Shown one piece after another: positions 1 through 6,067 of a stretch of DNA of 6,741 nucleotides (within the stretch, counting starts at the first letter, position 1; every line of letters begins with the position of its first letter). Source of the DNA: Natrinema soli (GTDB lineage: Archaea; Halobacteriota; Halobacteria; Halobacteriales; Natrialbaceae); the NCBI RefSeq assembly GCF_028618695.1, contig NZ_JAQIVI010000267.1, positions 1-6,741 on the forward strand. The letters are read 5' to 3'. The notes under the pieces are model-generated. The model was not told where the DNA came from and searched no databases. It was given only the letters and a program-made list of their open reading frames with translations. Position numbers and translations under genes: made by a program.

Positions 1-122
1 GCGTCCCGGCCACAGATCGCGACGTTCGCGTCCTCCTCGGCGAGCGCCTGCGCGCTCGCGAAGCCGAGGCCGCTCGAGGCGGCGGTCACCAGCGCCGAAT
101 TGCCGTCGAGTTCGAAGTCCAT
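1..122 (-). CDS. Short-chain dehydrogenase/reductase (SDR), N-terminal 40 residues, partial
   Basis: This is the N-terminus of a classical SDR oxidoreductase, a cytosolic NAD(P)-dependent enzyme; the rest lies beyond the left edge. The reading frame opens at ATG (120-122, minus) with MDFELDGNSALV. A glycine-rich nucleotide-binding turn follows at residues 13-20 (TAASSGLG), a TGxxxGxG motif with Ala in place of the first Gly, as I recall from many haloarchaeal SDRs annotated as 3-oxoacyl-ACP reductase or glucose dehydrogenase-like. Residues 33-40 (NVAICGRD) form beta-2, and the Arg after the Gly suggests NADP(H) preference. Substrate cannot be told from this fragment. A TATA-like box on the minus strand at 145-151 lies about 26 nt upstream of the ATG, which fits a leaderless transcript and supports this start. 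The CBS-domain gene upstream is on the same strand but 172 bp away, so the SDR probably has its own promoter. Confidence 0.88.
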   Translation of the reverse strand, partial: MDFELDGNSALVTAASSGLGFASAQALAEEDANVAICGRD

Positions 123-144
123 ACCCGTGCCGACGGCCGGGGCG

Positions 145-151
145 TACAAAT
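145..151 (-). promoter_or_regulatory. TATA-like box for the SDR gene
   Basis: On the minus strand the sequence reads ATTTGTA, an AT-rich island in GC-rich surroundings. It is centred about 26 nt upstream of the SDR start codon, the usual spacing from an archaeal TATA box to the transcription start, so the mRNA would begin at or next to the ATG. It is called by position and composition only. Confidence 0.5.
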
Positions 152-172
152 CTCTCGGGGAGCCGGCAGGTG

Positions 173-198
173 ATCGATACGCGAGCAGCTGTATCGAT
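173..198. repeat. Perfect 8-bp inverted repeat upstream of the SDR gene
   Basis: ATCGATAC at 173-180 and its exact reverse complement GTATCGAT at 191-198 are separated by 10 bp (GCGAGCAGCT). The dyad lies about 22-47 bp upstream of the SDR TATA-like box. The arm centres are 18 bp apart, less than two helical turns (about 21 bp). This geometry could suit a dimeric regulator binding upstream of the promoter, or the site could form a hairpin. No regulator is identified, so the operator role is inference. Confidence 0.5.
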
Positions 199-294
199 AG
201 CCAGCCGGTCAATAAGGGGTGACGGAGCGATCACTGCGATCGGGACGCACACTACACCCTCGAGCGGCCGCCGAGAGCGAGCGGTTGACCGCGA

Positions 295-669
295 CTACGA
301 GAGGTGGGCGGTGACGTCGGTCGAGGAGACCATCCCGACGTAGTCGTCGTCGACGACCGGGAGGTGCTTGATCCCGTACGTGGTCAGCATCGCGGCGACC
401 TCCTCCACGTAGAGGTCCGGGGCGGCGGTCTCGACGTCGGTCGTCATCACGTCGGCGACCCGCGACTCCGAGATGTCCCGACCGTCAGCGACGGCGTCGA
501 GGACATCCGTACTGCTGATGATCGCCCGCGGCGAGGTCCGAACGACCAGTGCGTTGATGTCCTTCTCGCGCATCCGCTGTGCCGCTTCCATTACCGTTGC
601 GTCCGTCGAAATCGTCTCCAGGGGCGTTGACATCACGTCTTCGACGGTGACTCTGTCATCGGGACTCAT
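295..669 (-). CDS. Two-CBS-domain protein
   Basis: A 124-residue protein made almost entirely of a tandem CBS pair (Bateman module). Such modules typically bind adenosine nucleotides or S-adenosylmethionine and act as cytosolic energy or ligand sensors. CBS1 covers about residues 9-61 (from VEDVMSTPLETI to AIISSTDVLDAV) and CBS2 about 71-122 (from VADVMTTDVETA through GIKHLPVV to GMVSSTDVTAHL). Both carry the typical DVM opening and the G/S-STD closing strand. No other domain is fused, so its partner is unknown. I chose the ATG at 667-669 (MSPDDRVTVEDVM). The frame stays open upstream to about 837, but that extension looks unlike a CBS protein, has no domain signature and overlaps the divergent RNA ligase start. 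The gene ends with TAG at 295-297. A weak AT-rich patch around 701-706 (GGAAAAC on the minus strand) could be its TATA region. Stand-alone CBS proteins are common in haloarchaea. Confidence 0.9.
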   Translation of the reverse strand: MSPDDRVTVEDVMSTPLETISTDATVMEAAQRMREKDINALVVRTSPRAIISSTDVLDAVADGRDISESRVADVMTTDVETAAPDLYVEEVAAMLTTYGIKHLPVVDDDYVGMVSSTDVTAHLS

Positions 670-782
670 ACCCGTAGACACGGAGACGGAAGGGATGACG
701 TTTTCCGTCGACTCGGTAGATCGCGAGTCGACGAACAGTATCCTCCCGATGAGCGGTTCCGAGGGACCAGGGTGAACGGGAG

Positions 783-788
783 ATAAAA
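783..788 (+). promoter_or_regulatory. TATA-like box for the RNA ligase gene
   Basis: ATAAAA stands out in the GC-rich divergent region and is centred about 32 nt upstream of the TTG start at 818. A transcript starting 25-28 nt downstream of it would have a leader of only about 4-7 nt. This supports the TTG as the real start. Confidence 0.6.
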
Positions 789-817
789 GACGGTGGACCC
801 CCTCGAGGACGACACAG

Positions 818-1675
818 TTGAAGCGATACCCATCCATCCCGCGCGTCGAGAATGCGCCCCGCGAGCTCTTCGATGACGGGCATCTCTGGCTCCTCGAGAA
901 AGTCGACGGGGCGAATTTTCGGTTTCAGTTGCAGCGGTCGGGGCTCGTCCGCTTCGGCGATCGAAACCGGTGGTATTCGGATCCGGACGCGATTCCCGGC
1001 CCGTACCACCACGCCGTCCGCCACGTTCGGGAGCGTCTCGACCGGGACGCGCTTCGACGCGCCGTCGACGACGTCGAGTCGATCGTCTTCTTCGGCGAGG
1101 CGATGCACCGGCACGCGATCGAGTACGAGTGGGACCGCACCCCGTCGGTCCTCGGGTTCGATATCTGGTCGGACGAGAACGGCGCGTTTTATCCGCCCGA
1201 TACTACCGAACGGATCTTCGAGCGGGTCGGGCTCCGGCCCGTGAACGCCGTCGAACGTGAGCGGCACACTCGAGATTTCGATCCGGAGTCGTACGCCGTC
1301 CCGCAGTCGAACTGGTACGACGGACCCGCTGAAGGGGTTATCATTCGGAACAAACGGGGACAGCGGGCGAAACTACTCCATCCCGCGACCCGAGACGTCG
1401 AGGAGACGAGTTCGGTCGACGCGTCCGCTCCGGAGCTGGCCGCGACGTACGCGACGCGGCAACGGATGGAGAAAATCGCGAGGCTACTCGAGGACCGCCA
1501 ACAACCCGTGACCGTCGAGGCCGTCCACGAGCGCGTCCTCGAGGACATCGTTCGCGAAGCGCACAACCGCCTCTATCGCGGGAGCGGAACCGTCGAGATG
1601 GACCAGTTTCGATCGGCAGTGGGGAGACTGGTGCAACAGTTTCTCGAAAACAGGCGCGAGTCTCGCAGCCACTGA
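818..1675 (+). CDS. RNA ligase family protein (covalent nucleotidyltransferase)
   Basis: A 285-residue member of the ATP-dependent RNA ligase family (Pfam RNA_ligase type). It would adenylate itself on lysine and join or repair RNA ends; the natural substrate in haloarchaea is not known to me. Nucleotidyltransferase motifs are in order: motif I EKVDGAN at residues 27-33 with catalytic Lys28, a GDRNR stretch at 47-51, motif III FFGEAM at 91-96, motif IIIa GFDIW at 113-117, motif IV EGVIIRNK at 172-179, and motif V RAKLL at 183-187. About 100 C-terminal residues follow, with a predicted helical region (ELAATYATRQRMEKIARLLE). All key residues are present, so it should be active. The start is TTG (818-820). 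No in-frame ATG or GTG lies just upstream, the protein begins MKRYPSIPRVE as I recall for this family, and a TATA-like box lies about 32 nt upstream. The gene stands alone and is divergent from the CBS gene. RNA versus DNA ligase activity is inferred from family. Confidence 0.9.
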   Translation: MKRYPSIPRVENAPRELFDDGHLWLLEKVDGANFRFQLQRSGLVRFGDRNRWYSDPDAIPGPYHHAVRHVRERLDRDALRRAVDDVESIVFFGEAMHRHAIEYEWDRTPSVLGFDIWSDENGAFYPPDTTERIFERVGLRPVNAVERERHTRDFDPESYAVPQSNWYDGPAEGVIIRNKRGQRAKLLHPATRDVEETSSVDASAPELAATYATRQRMEKIARLLEDRQQPVTVEAVHERVLEDIVREAHNRLYRGSGTVEMDQFRSAVGRLVQQFLENRRESRSH

Positions 1676-1702
1676 ACGTCATTGTACAGCCACTGAACGT
1701 CA
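1666..1702. repeat. 16-bp direct repeat across the RNA ligase stop codon
   Basis: CAGCCACTGAACGTCA occurs at 1666-1681 and again at 1687-1702, separated by TTGTA, giving a 21-bp period. The first copy contains the TGA stop of the RNA ligase gene (1673-1675). The pattern looks like a recent tandem duplication of about 21 bp at the gene's 3' end, with the spacer changed or partly unique. No function is evident. Confidence 0.75.
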
Positions 1703-1793
1703 CTACACACTCGATTGCCCAGCCGTCGGGCGATCGGTGTGAATCGTTTCGGTCGATACCGTCGGAATTCGGGCTGCAGCGAGGGGTGACGGA

Positions 1794-2252
1794 TCAGTCG
1801 TGATGGCGAACGCGGACCATTCCCTCCGAGGTCACTCCGACGATCAGCGGCGTCGATATCTGTCGGCCGGAGACGGCCGACCCCGCGGCGTCCCCGACGA
1901 CTTTCATCAGATCCGGCGCGGTGTGATCGACCTTGACGCCGGCCTCGTCGCAGGCGTCGTACACCATCTGCGGGACGTCGTAGAGGTCGGTCCCGGCGGG
2001 GACGCGAACGCGGACCGGCGCGCGAAGCGCCTCCGCGAAGGCGACGGTCTCGCGGGCCTTCGAAACGTTCTCGCGGGCGCTGGACTCGATCGAGGAGACG
2101 TTCGCCCGCGAGGTCCCCAGCGCCTCGGCGATGTCGGCCTGCGAGACGCCGCGTTCGCGCAACGCGAGCACCTGTGCTTGCCGGTAGGTCAGTACACTGG
2201 TCTCCGGATCGAACCCGATCTCCTCGAGGAGTTCCTCGACGTCGTCGATCAC
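1794..2252 (-). CDS. Tfx family DNA-binding transcriptional regulator
   Basis: A 152-residue protein of the archaeal Tfx family, named after the Methanothermobacter Tfx protein that binds downstream of the fmdECB promoter. The N-terminal helix-turn-helix covers about residues 18-55: SVLTYRQAQVLALRERG, then SQADIAEALGTSRANVSSIE with recognition helix TSRANVSSIE. The rest (from about 75, APVRVRVPAGTDLYDVP to the end) is the conserved C-terminal domain, here containing the VYDACDEAGVKVDHTAPDLM segment that in my memory is near-invariant in haloarchaeal homologues. The start is GTG at 2250-2252, beginning MIDDVEELLEEIGFD. A purine-rich GGGGAG on the mRNA about 6-11 nt upstream may act as a Shine-Dalgarno site. 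No alternative ATG in frame fits. The gene ends with TGA at 1794-1796, convergent with the RNA ligase gene. A same-strand small membrane protein gene ends 170 bp upstream. Target genes are unknown. Confidence 0.9.
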   Translation of the reverse strand: MIDDVEELLEEIGFDPETSVLTYRQAQVLALRERGVSQADIAEALGTSRANVSSIESSARENVSKARETVAFAEALRAPVRVRVPAGTDLYDVPQMVYDACDEAGVKVDHTAPDLMKVVGDAAGSAVSGRQISTPLIVGVTSEGMVRVRHHD

Positions 2253-2293
2253 GGCGACTCCCCTCCCCCGGCTCCGCGGACTCGCGTGGACAT
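2249..2293 (-). other. Possible 14-codon upstream ORF ending in the tfx-like start
   Basis: On the minus strand an ATG at 2291-2293 opens a 14-codon frame (MSTRVRGAGGGESP). Its TGA (2249-2251) overlaps the GTG start (2250-2252) as GTGA, the usual geometry of translational coupling. A weak AT-rich patch at about 2318-2324 (CTTTGAT on the minus strand) lies about 28 nt upstream of this ATG, so the transcript could begin there. Any GTG followed by A makes a TGA in this frame, so coincidence is quite possible. Confidence 0.25.
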
Positions 2294-2422
2294 GTGAACA
2301 ACTAGCTTCCGGTGGGATCAAAGCTTCCACGGTCCCGGCACCGGCGTCTCCGATTTCGGTATCGGTGGAAACCGCTCGTTGATCGGGGAAAAGGAGGGAA
2401 AGTGGTCGGTCGGGCGATCGAG

Positions 2423-2779
2423 TCAGTCGGCCGACTGGCCGGACGCGACGTACTCGTCTTCGGTCGGAGACCCAGTGACGGTTCCTACCGCCTGTCGGAG
2501 CAGCGATCGGGCGAACCGGACGACGTTCGCGGGGCCGTCGTGGGGACCGGGCGAGCGGTAGGAGACGATCAGCGACCACATCGTCGCGACGCCGAACGAG
2601 CCGAGCGCAGAGAAGCGCATTCCCATCGTCGCGTACGTCGCGGCGTAGATGGCGCCGATCGTCATCGACGGAACGCTCGAAGCGAGCGGGATGTTCGCGG
2701 TCACGTCACGCACCGTCGGTGCGAGGAAGACGATCGAGAGGACGCTGCCGGCCAGGAAAATCAGGTCTTGCCACATCAT
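2423..2779 (-). CDS. Small three-helix membrane protein, uncharacterised
   Basis: A 118-residue hydrophobic protein starting MMWQDLIFLAGSVLSIVF. Predicted membrane segments are about residues 5-21, 37-54 (SMTIGAIYAATYATMGM region) and 57-74 (FSALGSFGVATMWSLIV). A hydrophilic, mildly charged C-terminal tail of about 40 residues ends in an acidic stretch (TEDEYVASGQSAD). The loop between helices 1 and 2 (PTVRDVTANIPLASSVPS) resembles what I recall from short conserved haloarchaeal hypothetical proteins; no function is known to me. The start is ATG at 2777-2779, with an equally possible ATG one codon later. A TATA-like box 25-30 nt upstream makes this a leaderless gene. The frame is open further upstream, but that stretch overlaps the divergent moxR-like gene and lacks a domain. 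It could be co-transcribed with the Tfx-like regulator 170 bp downstream, but a shared role is not shown. Confidence 0.82.
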   Translation of the reverse strand: MMWQDLIFLAGSVLSIVFLAPTVRDVTANIPLASSVPSMTIGAIYAATYATMGMRFSALGSFGVATMWSLIVSYRSPGPHDGPANVVRFARSLLRQAVGTVTGSPTEDEYVASGQSAD

Positions 2780-2803
2780 ACACGTTTCTAACTCGGACAC
2801 GAG

Positions 2804-2809
2804 TAAATA
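2804..2809 (-). promoter_or_regulatory. TATA-like box for the small membrane protein
   Basis: On the minus strand the sequence reads AGTATTTACTC, with TATTTA at 2804-2809, close to the haloarchaeal TATA consensus. It is centred about 27 nt upstream of the ATG at 2779, so transcription should start at or one base before the start codon. It lies in the 84-bp divergent region shared with the moxR-like pseudogene. Confidence 0.65.
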
Positions 2810-2863
2810 CTTCTCGGTATTAGATGGCGTCGATCGGTTGGCCGAACCGTATATGCCGTTCCG

Positions 2864-3492
<629 letters not shown>

Positions 3493-3830
3493 GCAGCACC
3501 GGCGACAATCTTCGCGACCGCCGCATCTCCTGCTCGTCTGTCCGCGGGTGTTCGATACAGGGAAACCACGTCTCACTCCAGACCGGTCATCCGGCATGCG
3601 GTGGCGCGCGCTGGGCCGCGGTGAACCGCCGGTGAACCGCGGCCCGAAGTCGTGCGAGGGATGAGTGAGCGAGTGAAACGAGCGAATGAATCGGCTGGGG
3701 AGGGCGTGGCGATTCCGTGTTGCCACGATAGCAGGGACCTCTTTCATCGAACTCACTACCGAACACCCTGCGCCGTAAGCACATCGAGCTCGTGATTACG
3801 CGAAACGGATCGACCGAAAACGGTGACGGC
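3493..3830. other. Gene-free region with a probable dispersed intergenic repeat
   Basis: This stretch of 338 bp separates the 3' end of the moxR-like pseudogene from the convergent 3' end of the MBL gene. I see no credible gene in it. Its first 100 bases may include further decayed moxR-cluster DNA, but I could not recognise a protein in any frame. From about 3596 to 3723 it holds GCGCGC-rich sequence, a strong palindrome, a GAGTGA/GAGCGA-rich run (3660-3690) and TCGGCTGGGGAGGGCGTGGC (3691-3710). I recall very similar blocks scattered between genes in Natrialba/Haloterrigena/Natrinema genomes. That memory was not checked by a search. Confidence 0.5.
3613..3645. repeat. Long GC-rich palindrome with a tandem 11-bp repeat
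   Basis: GGGCCGCGGT at 3613-3622 and its exact reverse complement ACCGCGGCCC at 3636-3645 flank a 13-nt loop that itself contains the small palindrome ACCGCCGGT (3625-3633). The same stretch can be read as two adjacent copies of CGGTGAACCGC (3619-3629 and 3630-3640). A transcript from either strand would form a very stable hairpin. It lies between two convergent genes, so it could limit read-through, though there is no U-run. It may equally be the core of a mobile intergenic repeat. Confidence 0.7.
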
Positions 3831-4823
3831 TCAGTACTCGAGGCTCCAGCGCTCCGCCTCGAGCGCCGCGAGCTCGTCCGAAACGCCGTCGGCGAGCCGG
3901 TACTCGCGCCCCTCGCGGACGACGGTCCCCTCGCGCTCGAGATGCTCGAGGTGAGCGTAGGACTCGCCGGGACCGTGGAGGATGTGGATACTGTCGAGTT
4001 CGCCGAACAGCTCCGCGCTGACGGTCCACGTGTCGCACGGACCCGTTCGATCCAACGCGTCGAGCACCCGCCAGGAGCGCTCCTCGTGGTGGTCGATGAT
4101 GTACTGCGCCCGCCCGGTCGGGTCGTCAATTGGGTCGCGGTGTCCCGGCCACGCGCGGTCGTAGTCCGCGTCGACCATTCCCTGCAGCGCACGGAGGTAC
4201 TTCTCGAGCGGCCGGTCGACGCGGACGTCCGCCCCGCCGACGTTCGGCGTGTACACCGGCAGGAGCGTATCGCCGGAGAAGACCACCCGCCGACCGTCGA
4301 TCTCGGCCTCGAACATGCTGAGGCCGGCCGCGTGACCGGGGGTATGGACGACCTCGAGGTCGGTCCCGTCGACGGAGAACGTCTCGCCGTCCTCGAAGCG
4401 AGTGACGGTCGGCGTCTCGACGGTCGTTTCGCCGTCGGTCATCCGGTCGAGGAGGACCTCCTGCTTGGCCTCGGGCATCCCCCACTCCTCGAAGTAGCGT
4501 TTCTGGCGGTCGTACATCGCGTCCCAGGCGTCCTCGTCGCCCTCGATGAGCGCCGCGTCGGCGGCGTGTGCGTACACCTCGGCACCGCTTTCGGCCTGAA
4601 TCTCGCCGGCCAGCCCGCAGTGGTCGTGGTGCCAGTGCGTGAGAAAGATCCGGTCGACGTCGGCGAGTTCGAGTCCCCGATCGGCGAACGCCGCCTCGAG
4701 TTGCTCGCGAGTCGTCGGCATCCAGTCGCCGGTATCGATCAGCACCGTTTCAGATCCGTTCGCGAAGAGATAGGCGTTGTTGTCACCCTCGAACGCCGAG
4801 TTCGACAGCGATATACGTTCCAT
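3831..4823 (-). CDS. MBL-fold metallohydrolase (LACTB2/glyoxalase II-like)
   Basis: A 330-residue cytosolic metallo-beta-lactamase-fold hydrolase with a full two-metal site: HWHHDH at residues 63-68 (the HxHxDH motif), His164 in TPGH, Asp185 in FSGD and His228 in WPGH. The N-terminus MERISLSNSAFEGDNNAYLF leads into VLIDTGD at residues 27-33, as in this superfamily. An insert of about 60 residues (100-160) lies between the metal motif and the TPGH strand. The C-terminal part (about 240-315) looks like the winged-helix tail found in LACTB2-like proteins (from HHEERSWRVLDALDR through HLEHLEREGTVV to EYRL). It probably hydrolyses a thioester, phosphodiester or similar bond; the substrate cannot be deduced, and a nuclease role is possible. 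The start is ATG at 4821-4823. The frame is open about 25 codons further, but those residues are not family-like. An AT-rich TTTTC patch (minus strand, 4848-4852) about 27 nt upstream fits a leaderless start. It ends with TGA at 3831-3833. All key residues are intact, unlike its two decayed neighbours. Confidence 0.9.
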   Translation of the reverse strand: MERISLSNSAFEGDNNAYLFANGSETVLIDTGDWMPTTREQLEAAFADRGLELADVDRIFLTHWHHDHCGLAGEIQAESGAEVYAHAADAALIEGDEDAWDAMYDRQKRYFEEWGMPEAKQEVLLDRMTDGETTVETPTVTRFEDGETFSVDGTDLEVVHTPGHAAGLSMFEAEIDGRRVVFSGDTLLPVYTPNVGGADVRVDRPLEKYLRALQGMVDADYDRAWPGHRDPIDDPTGRAQYIIDHHEERSWRVLDALDRTGPCDTWTVSAELFGELDSIHILHGPGESYAHLEHLEREGTVVREGREYRLADGVSDELAALEAERWSLEY

Positions 4824-4914
4824 GCACCCACATCTCGCGCGAACCGAGAAAACGTTGTCTGAAGCGGAACGGTGCGGGGCGATGATCGGTACCGCCACCG
4901 GTGAGCCACAGCCC

Positions 4915-5203
4915 CTAGCCGCGAAACGCCCACGTCACGAGGACGACCGCGAACAGTCCCGTCCCGACGGCGACGGCCGCGAGGGCGAGCAGTGCAACGC
5001 GGAGGTCGGCTGTCGTGACGAGCGTCGCGGCGGCGTCGTCGACCGGTGCCGGCAGCGGCCGCCGATGACGCGGTTGTTGCACCGGACGCCTGCCTATCGG
5101 CCGCACCCTCGAAAATGCCGCTCGCTGGCAAGTCCGACGCGAGGGTGGGCAACGCCCCCGCTGCGAGAACCAGTCCACCGATCGCACAGACGAGCGCGAT
5201 CAC
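4915..5203 (-). pseudogene. Frameshifted two-helix membrane protein remnant
   Basis: Two minus-strand frames together look like one small membrane protein. The first opens at GTG 5201-5203 (MIALVCAIGGLVLAAGALPT, a signal-anchor helix of about 20 residues) and runs into a Thr/Ser/Ala-rich linker (ASGATTASSAAAAGTG) at about 5045. It then becomes Arg-rich and no longer protein-like. The adjoining frame from about 5045 gives VDDAAATLVTTADLRVALLA and a second helix (ALLALAAVAVGTGLFAVVLV), ending WAFRG with TAG at 4915-4917. One extra base or two missing bases in the linker would join them into about 95 residues. Upstream of the GTG the frame reads RQLLAV, as if the original start lay slightly further 5' and has been lost. 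I do not recognise the family. The helix-linker-helix layout resembles membrane components of haloarchaeal moxR clusters, which is speculative. A sequencing error cannot be excluded. Confidence 0.55.
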
Positions 5204-5229
5204 TGCGAGTAATTGACGGCCACTGCGAG
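5201..5229. repeat. 9-bp direct repeat at the start of the membrane-protein remnant
   Basis: CACTGCGAG occurs at 5201-5209 and at 5221-5229, a 20-bp period. The first copy overlaps the GTG start of the remnant. A short duplication here may have displaced the original start codon. The repeat is short enough to be chance. Confidence 0.35.
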
Positions 5230-5365
5230 ATCTACTCCCAATCGATTACCGGACAGTAAGCAGAAACGATATTTGCATCTTGTTGCCATCGGACCGAGCA
5301 TCGCCCGAACGGCGTCCGGACTCCGTGAGAATCCACCGCGCCGACTGTCCACTCGAGGCGGTGTG

Positions 5366-5860
5366 TTAGGAGCCCCAGAAATTATCGCGGCTGCCGAGTC
5401 GCTCGCGCTGCGGGCCGCCGTCATCGTCGTCCGCACCGGTTTCGTCGTCGGTGGCAGCATCGTCTTCCGTCTCCGCGCCCTCCGCTGCGTCTTCGTCCGC
5501 CGCTTCAGCGTCGTCGTCGTCGGGATCCATCGGCAGGATCTCCAGCTCCTCCGCTCGTGCGTGATTGCTGTGGACCCGGGTGATCTCGACTCGAGCGCGG
5601 GCTTCCGGTAAGATACCGTCGACCATGACGATGAACCCGTCGTCGGTTCGGCCGACGCCGGCGCCGCTTTCGTGCATGTCGACGACGTCGATGACGACTT
5701 CCTCGCCCGACTTGACCGGCTGGGTCTTGAGATCGTCGATCGGCTGATTGTATTGGTTGCACCACTCCTTGCCACCCCGGTCACCGTAGTGTTGACATCC
5801 CATTCCCGAGATCCGTTCGGAAAACTCCGGGCAGTCATCGGCGAGTGGACAGTCTGCCAT
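5366..5860 (-). CDS. TRAM-domain protein with N-terminal Cys4 module and acidic tail
   Basis: A 164-residue protein in three parts. Residues 1-40 hold four cysteines (Cys4, Cys10, Cys22, Cys34) in MADCPLADDC and GMGCQHYGDRGGKEWC, spacing C-x5-C-x11-C-x11-C, possibly binding zinc or an iron-sulfur cluster. Residues about 46-108 are a TRAM domain (PVKSGEEVVIDVVDMHESGA, GVGRTDDGFIVMVDGILPEA, RVEITRVHSNHARAEEL), a small beta-barrel that binds RNA and in archaea is found alone as an RNA-chaperone-like protein as well as fused to RNA-modifying enzymes. Residues 111-149 are an Asp/Glu/Ala-rich acidic linker. The end, RLGSRDNFWGS, matches a C-terminal signature I recall from haloarchaeal TRAM proteins. 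It probably acts on RNA in the cytosol. The start is ATG at 5858-5860, chosen over an in-frame GTG three codons upstream because a TATA-like TTTAAC lies about 25 nt before it, giving a leaderless mRNA. It ends with TAA at 5366-5368 and is divergent from etfB. Confidence 0.9.
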   Translation of the reverse strand: MADCPLADDCPEFSERISGMGCQHYGDRGGKEWCNQYNQPIDDLKTQPVKSGEEVVIDVVDMHESGAGVGRTDDGFIVMVDGILPEARARVEITRVHSNHARAEELEILPMDPDDDDAEAADEDAAEGAETEDDAATDDETGADDDDGGPQRERLGSRDNFWGS

Positions 5861-5882
5861 GAACGGCACTACCAGTGGTGGC

Positions 5883-5888
5883 GTTAAA
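5883..5888 (-). promoter_or_regulatory. TATA-like box for the TRAM gene
   Basis: On the minus strand the sequence reads GGTTTAACGC, with TTTAAC at 5883-5888. It is centred about 25 nt upstream of the ATG, close to the haloarchaeal consensus and spacing for a transcript starting at the start codon. Confidence 0.65.
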
Positions 5889-5962
5889 CCGTTTCCGTCT
5901 TCCGGATCGTGAACGAGAGAGAGCGAAACGCTGGTAGCTATCGGTCGGAGAATCGACTGCAG

Positions 5963-5968
5963 ATATAA
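5963..5968 (+). promoter_or_regulatory. Second TATA-like box in the etfB upstream region
   Basis: ATATAA at 5963-5968 stands about 27 nt upstream of an ATG at 5993-5995 and about 98 nt upstream of etfB. It could start a longer etfB transcript that carries the 24-codon upstream frame. It is called from sequence and spacing only. Confidence 0.4.
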
Positions 5969-5992
5969 CGCATCATGAATGGAATCTGAAGA

Positions 5993-6067
5993 ATGGTAAC
6001 TGAACGGCTTCTGGGTGACGGGCGGTTTCGAAAAGGTTTACGGTATGGACGTAGCAGTGATGGATGA
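5993..6067 (+). other. Possible 24-codon upstream ORF overlapping the etfB start
   Basis: An ATG at 5993-5995 opens a 24-codon frame starting MVTERLLGDGRFRKG. Its TGA (6065-6067) overlaps the ATGATG start of etfB. A TATA-like ATATAA lies at leaderless spacing before it. The predicted peptide is basic (Arg/Lys-rich), unlike normal acidic haloarchaeal proteins, which argues against it being a stable protein. It could act as a regulatory leader or be chance. Confidence 0.25.
6037..6041 (+). promoter_or_regulatory. TATA-like box for etfB
   Basis: GGTTTACGG with TTTAC at 6037-6041 is centred about 25 nt upstream of the etfB ATG at 6064. This is leaderless spacing and supports a start at 6064 or 6067. 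Confidence 0.6.

Noticed and set aside
670..837. N-terminal extension of the CBS protein to 837
   Set aside because: The added 56 residues have no domain or helix pattern and run over the promoter and start of the divergent RNA ligase gene.
656..1267. A 203-codon minus-strand frame opposite the RNA ligase
   Set aside because: Antisense shadow; the plus strand carries all ligase motifs.
1573..2301. A 242-codon minus-strand frame overlapping the Tfx-like gene and the RNA ligase end
   Set aside because: Arg-rich shadow frame, inconsistent with acidic haloarchaeal proteins. The Tfx frame has clear family sequence.
3792..4862. A 356-codon open frame on the plus strand
   Set aside because: It lies opposite the MBL gene in a GC-rich genome. 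Its product has no recognisable motif, while the minus strand has a complete HxHxDH metal site.
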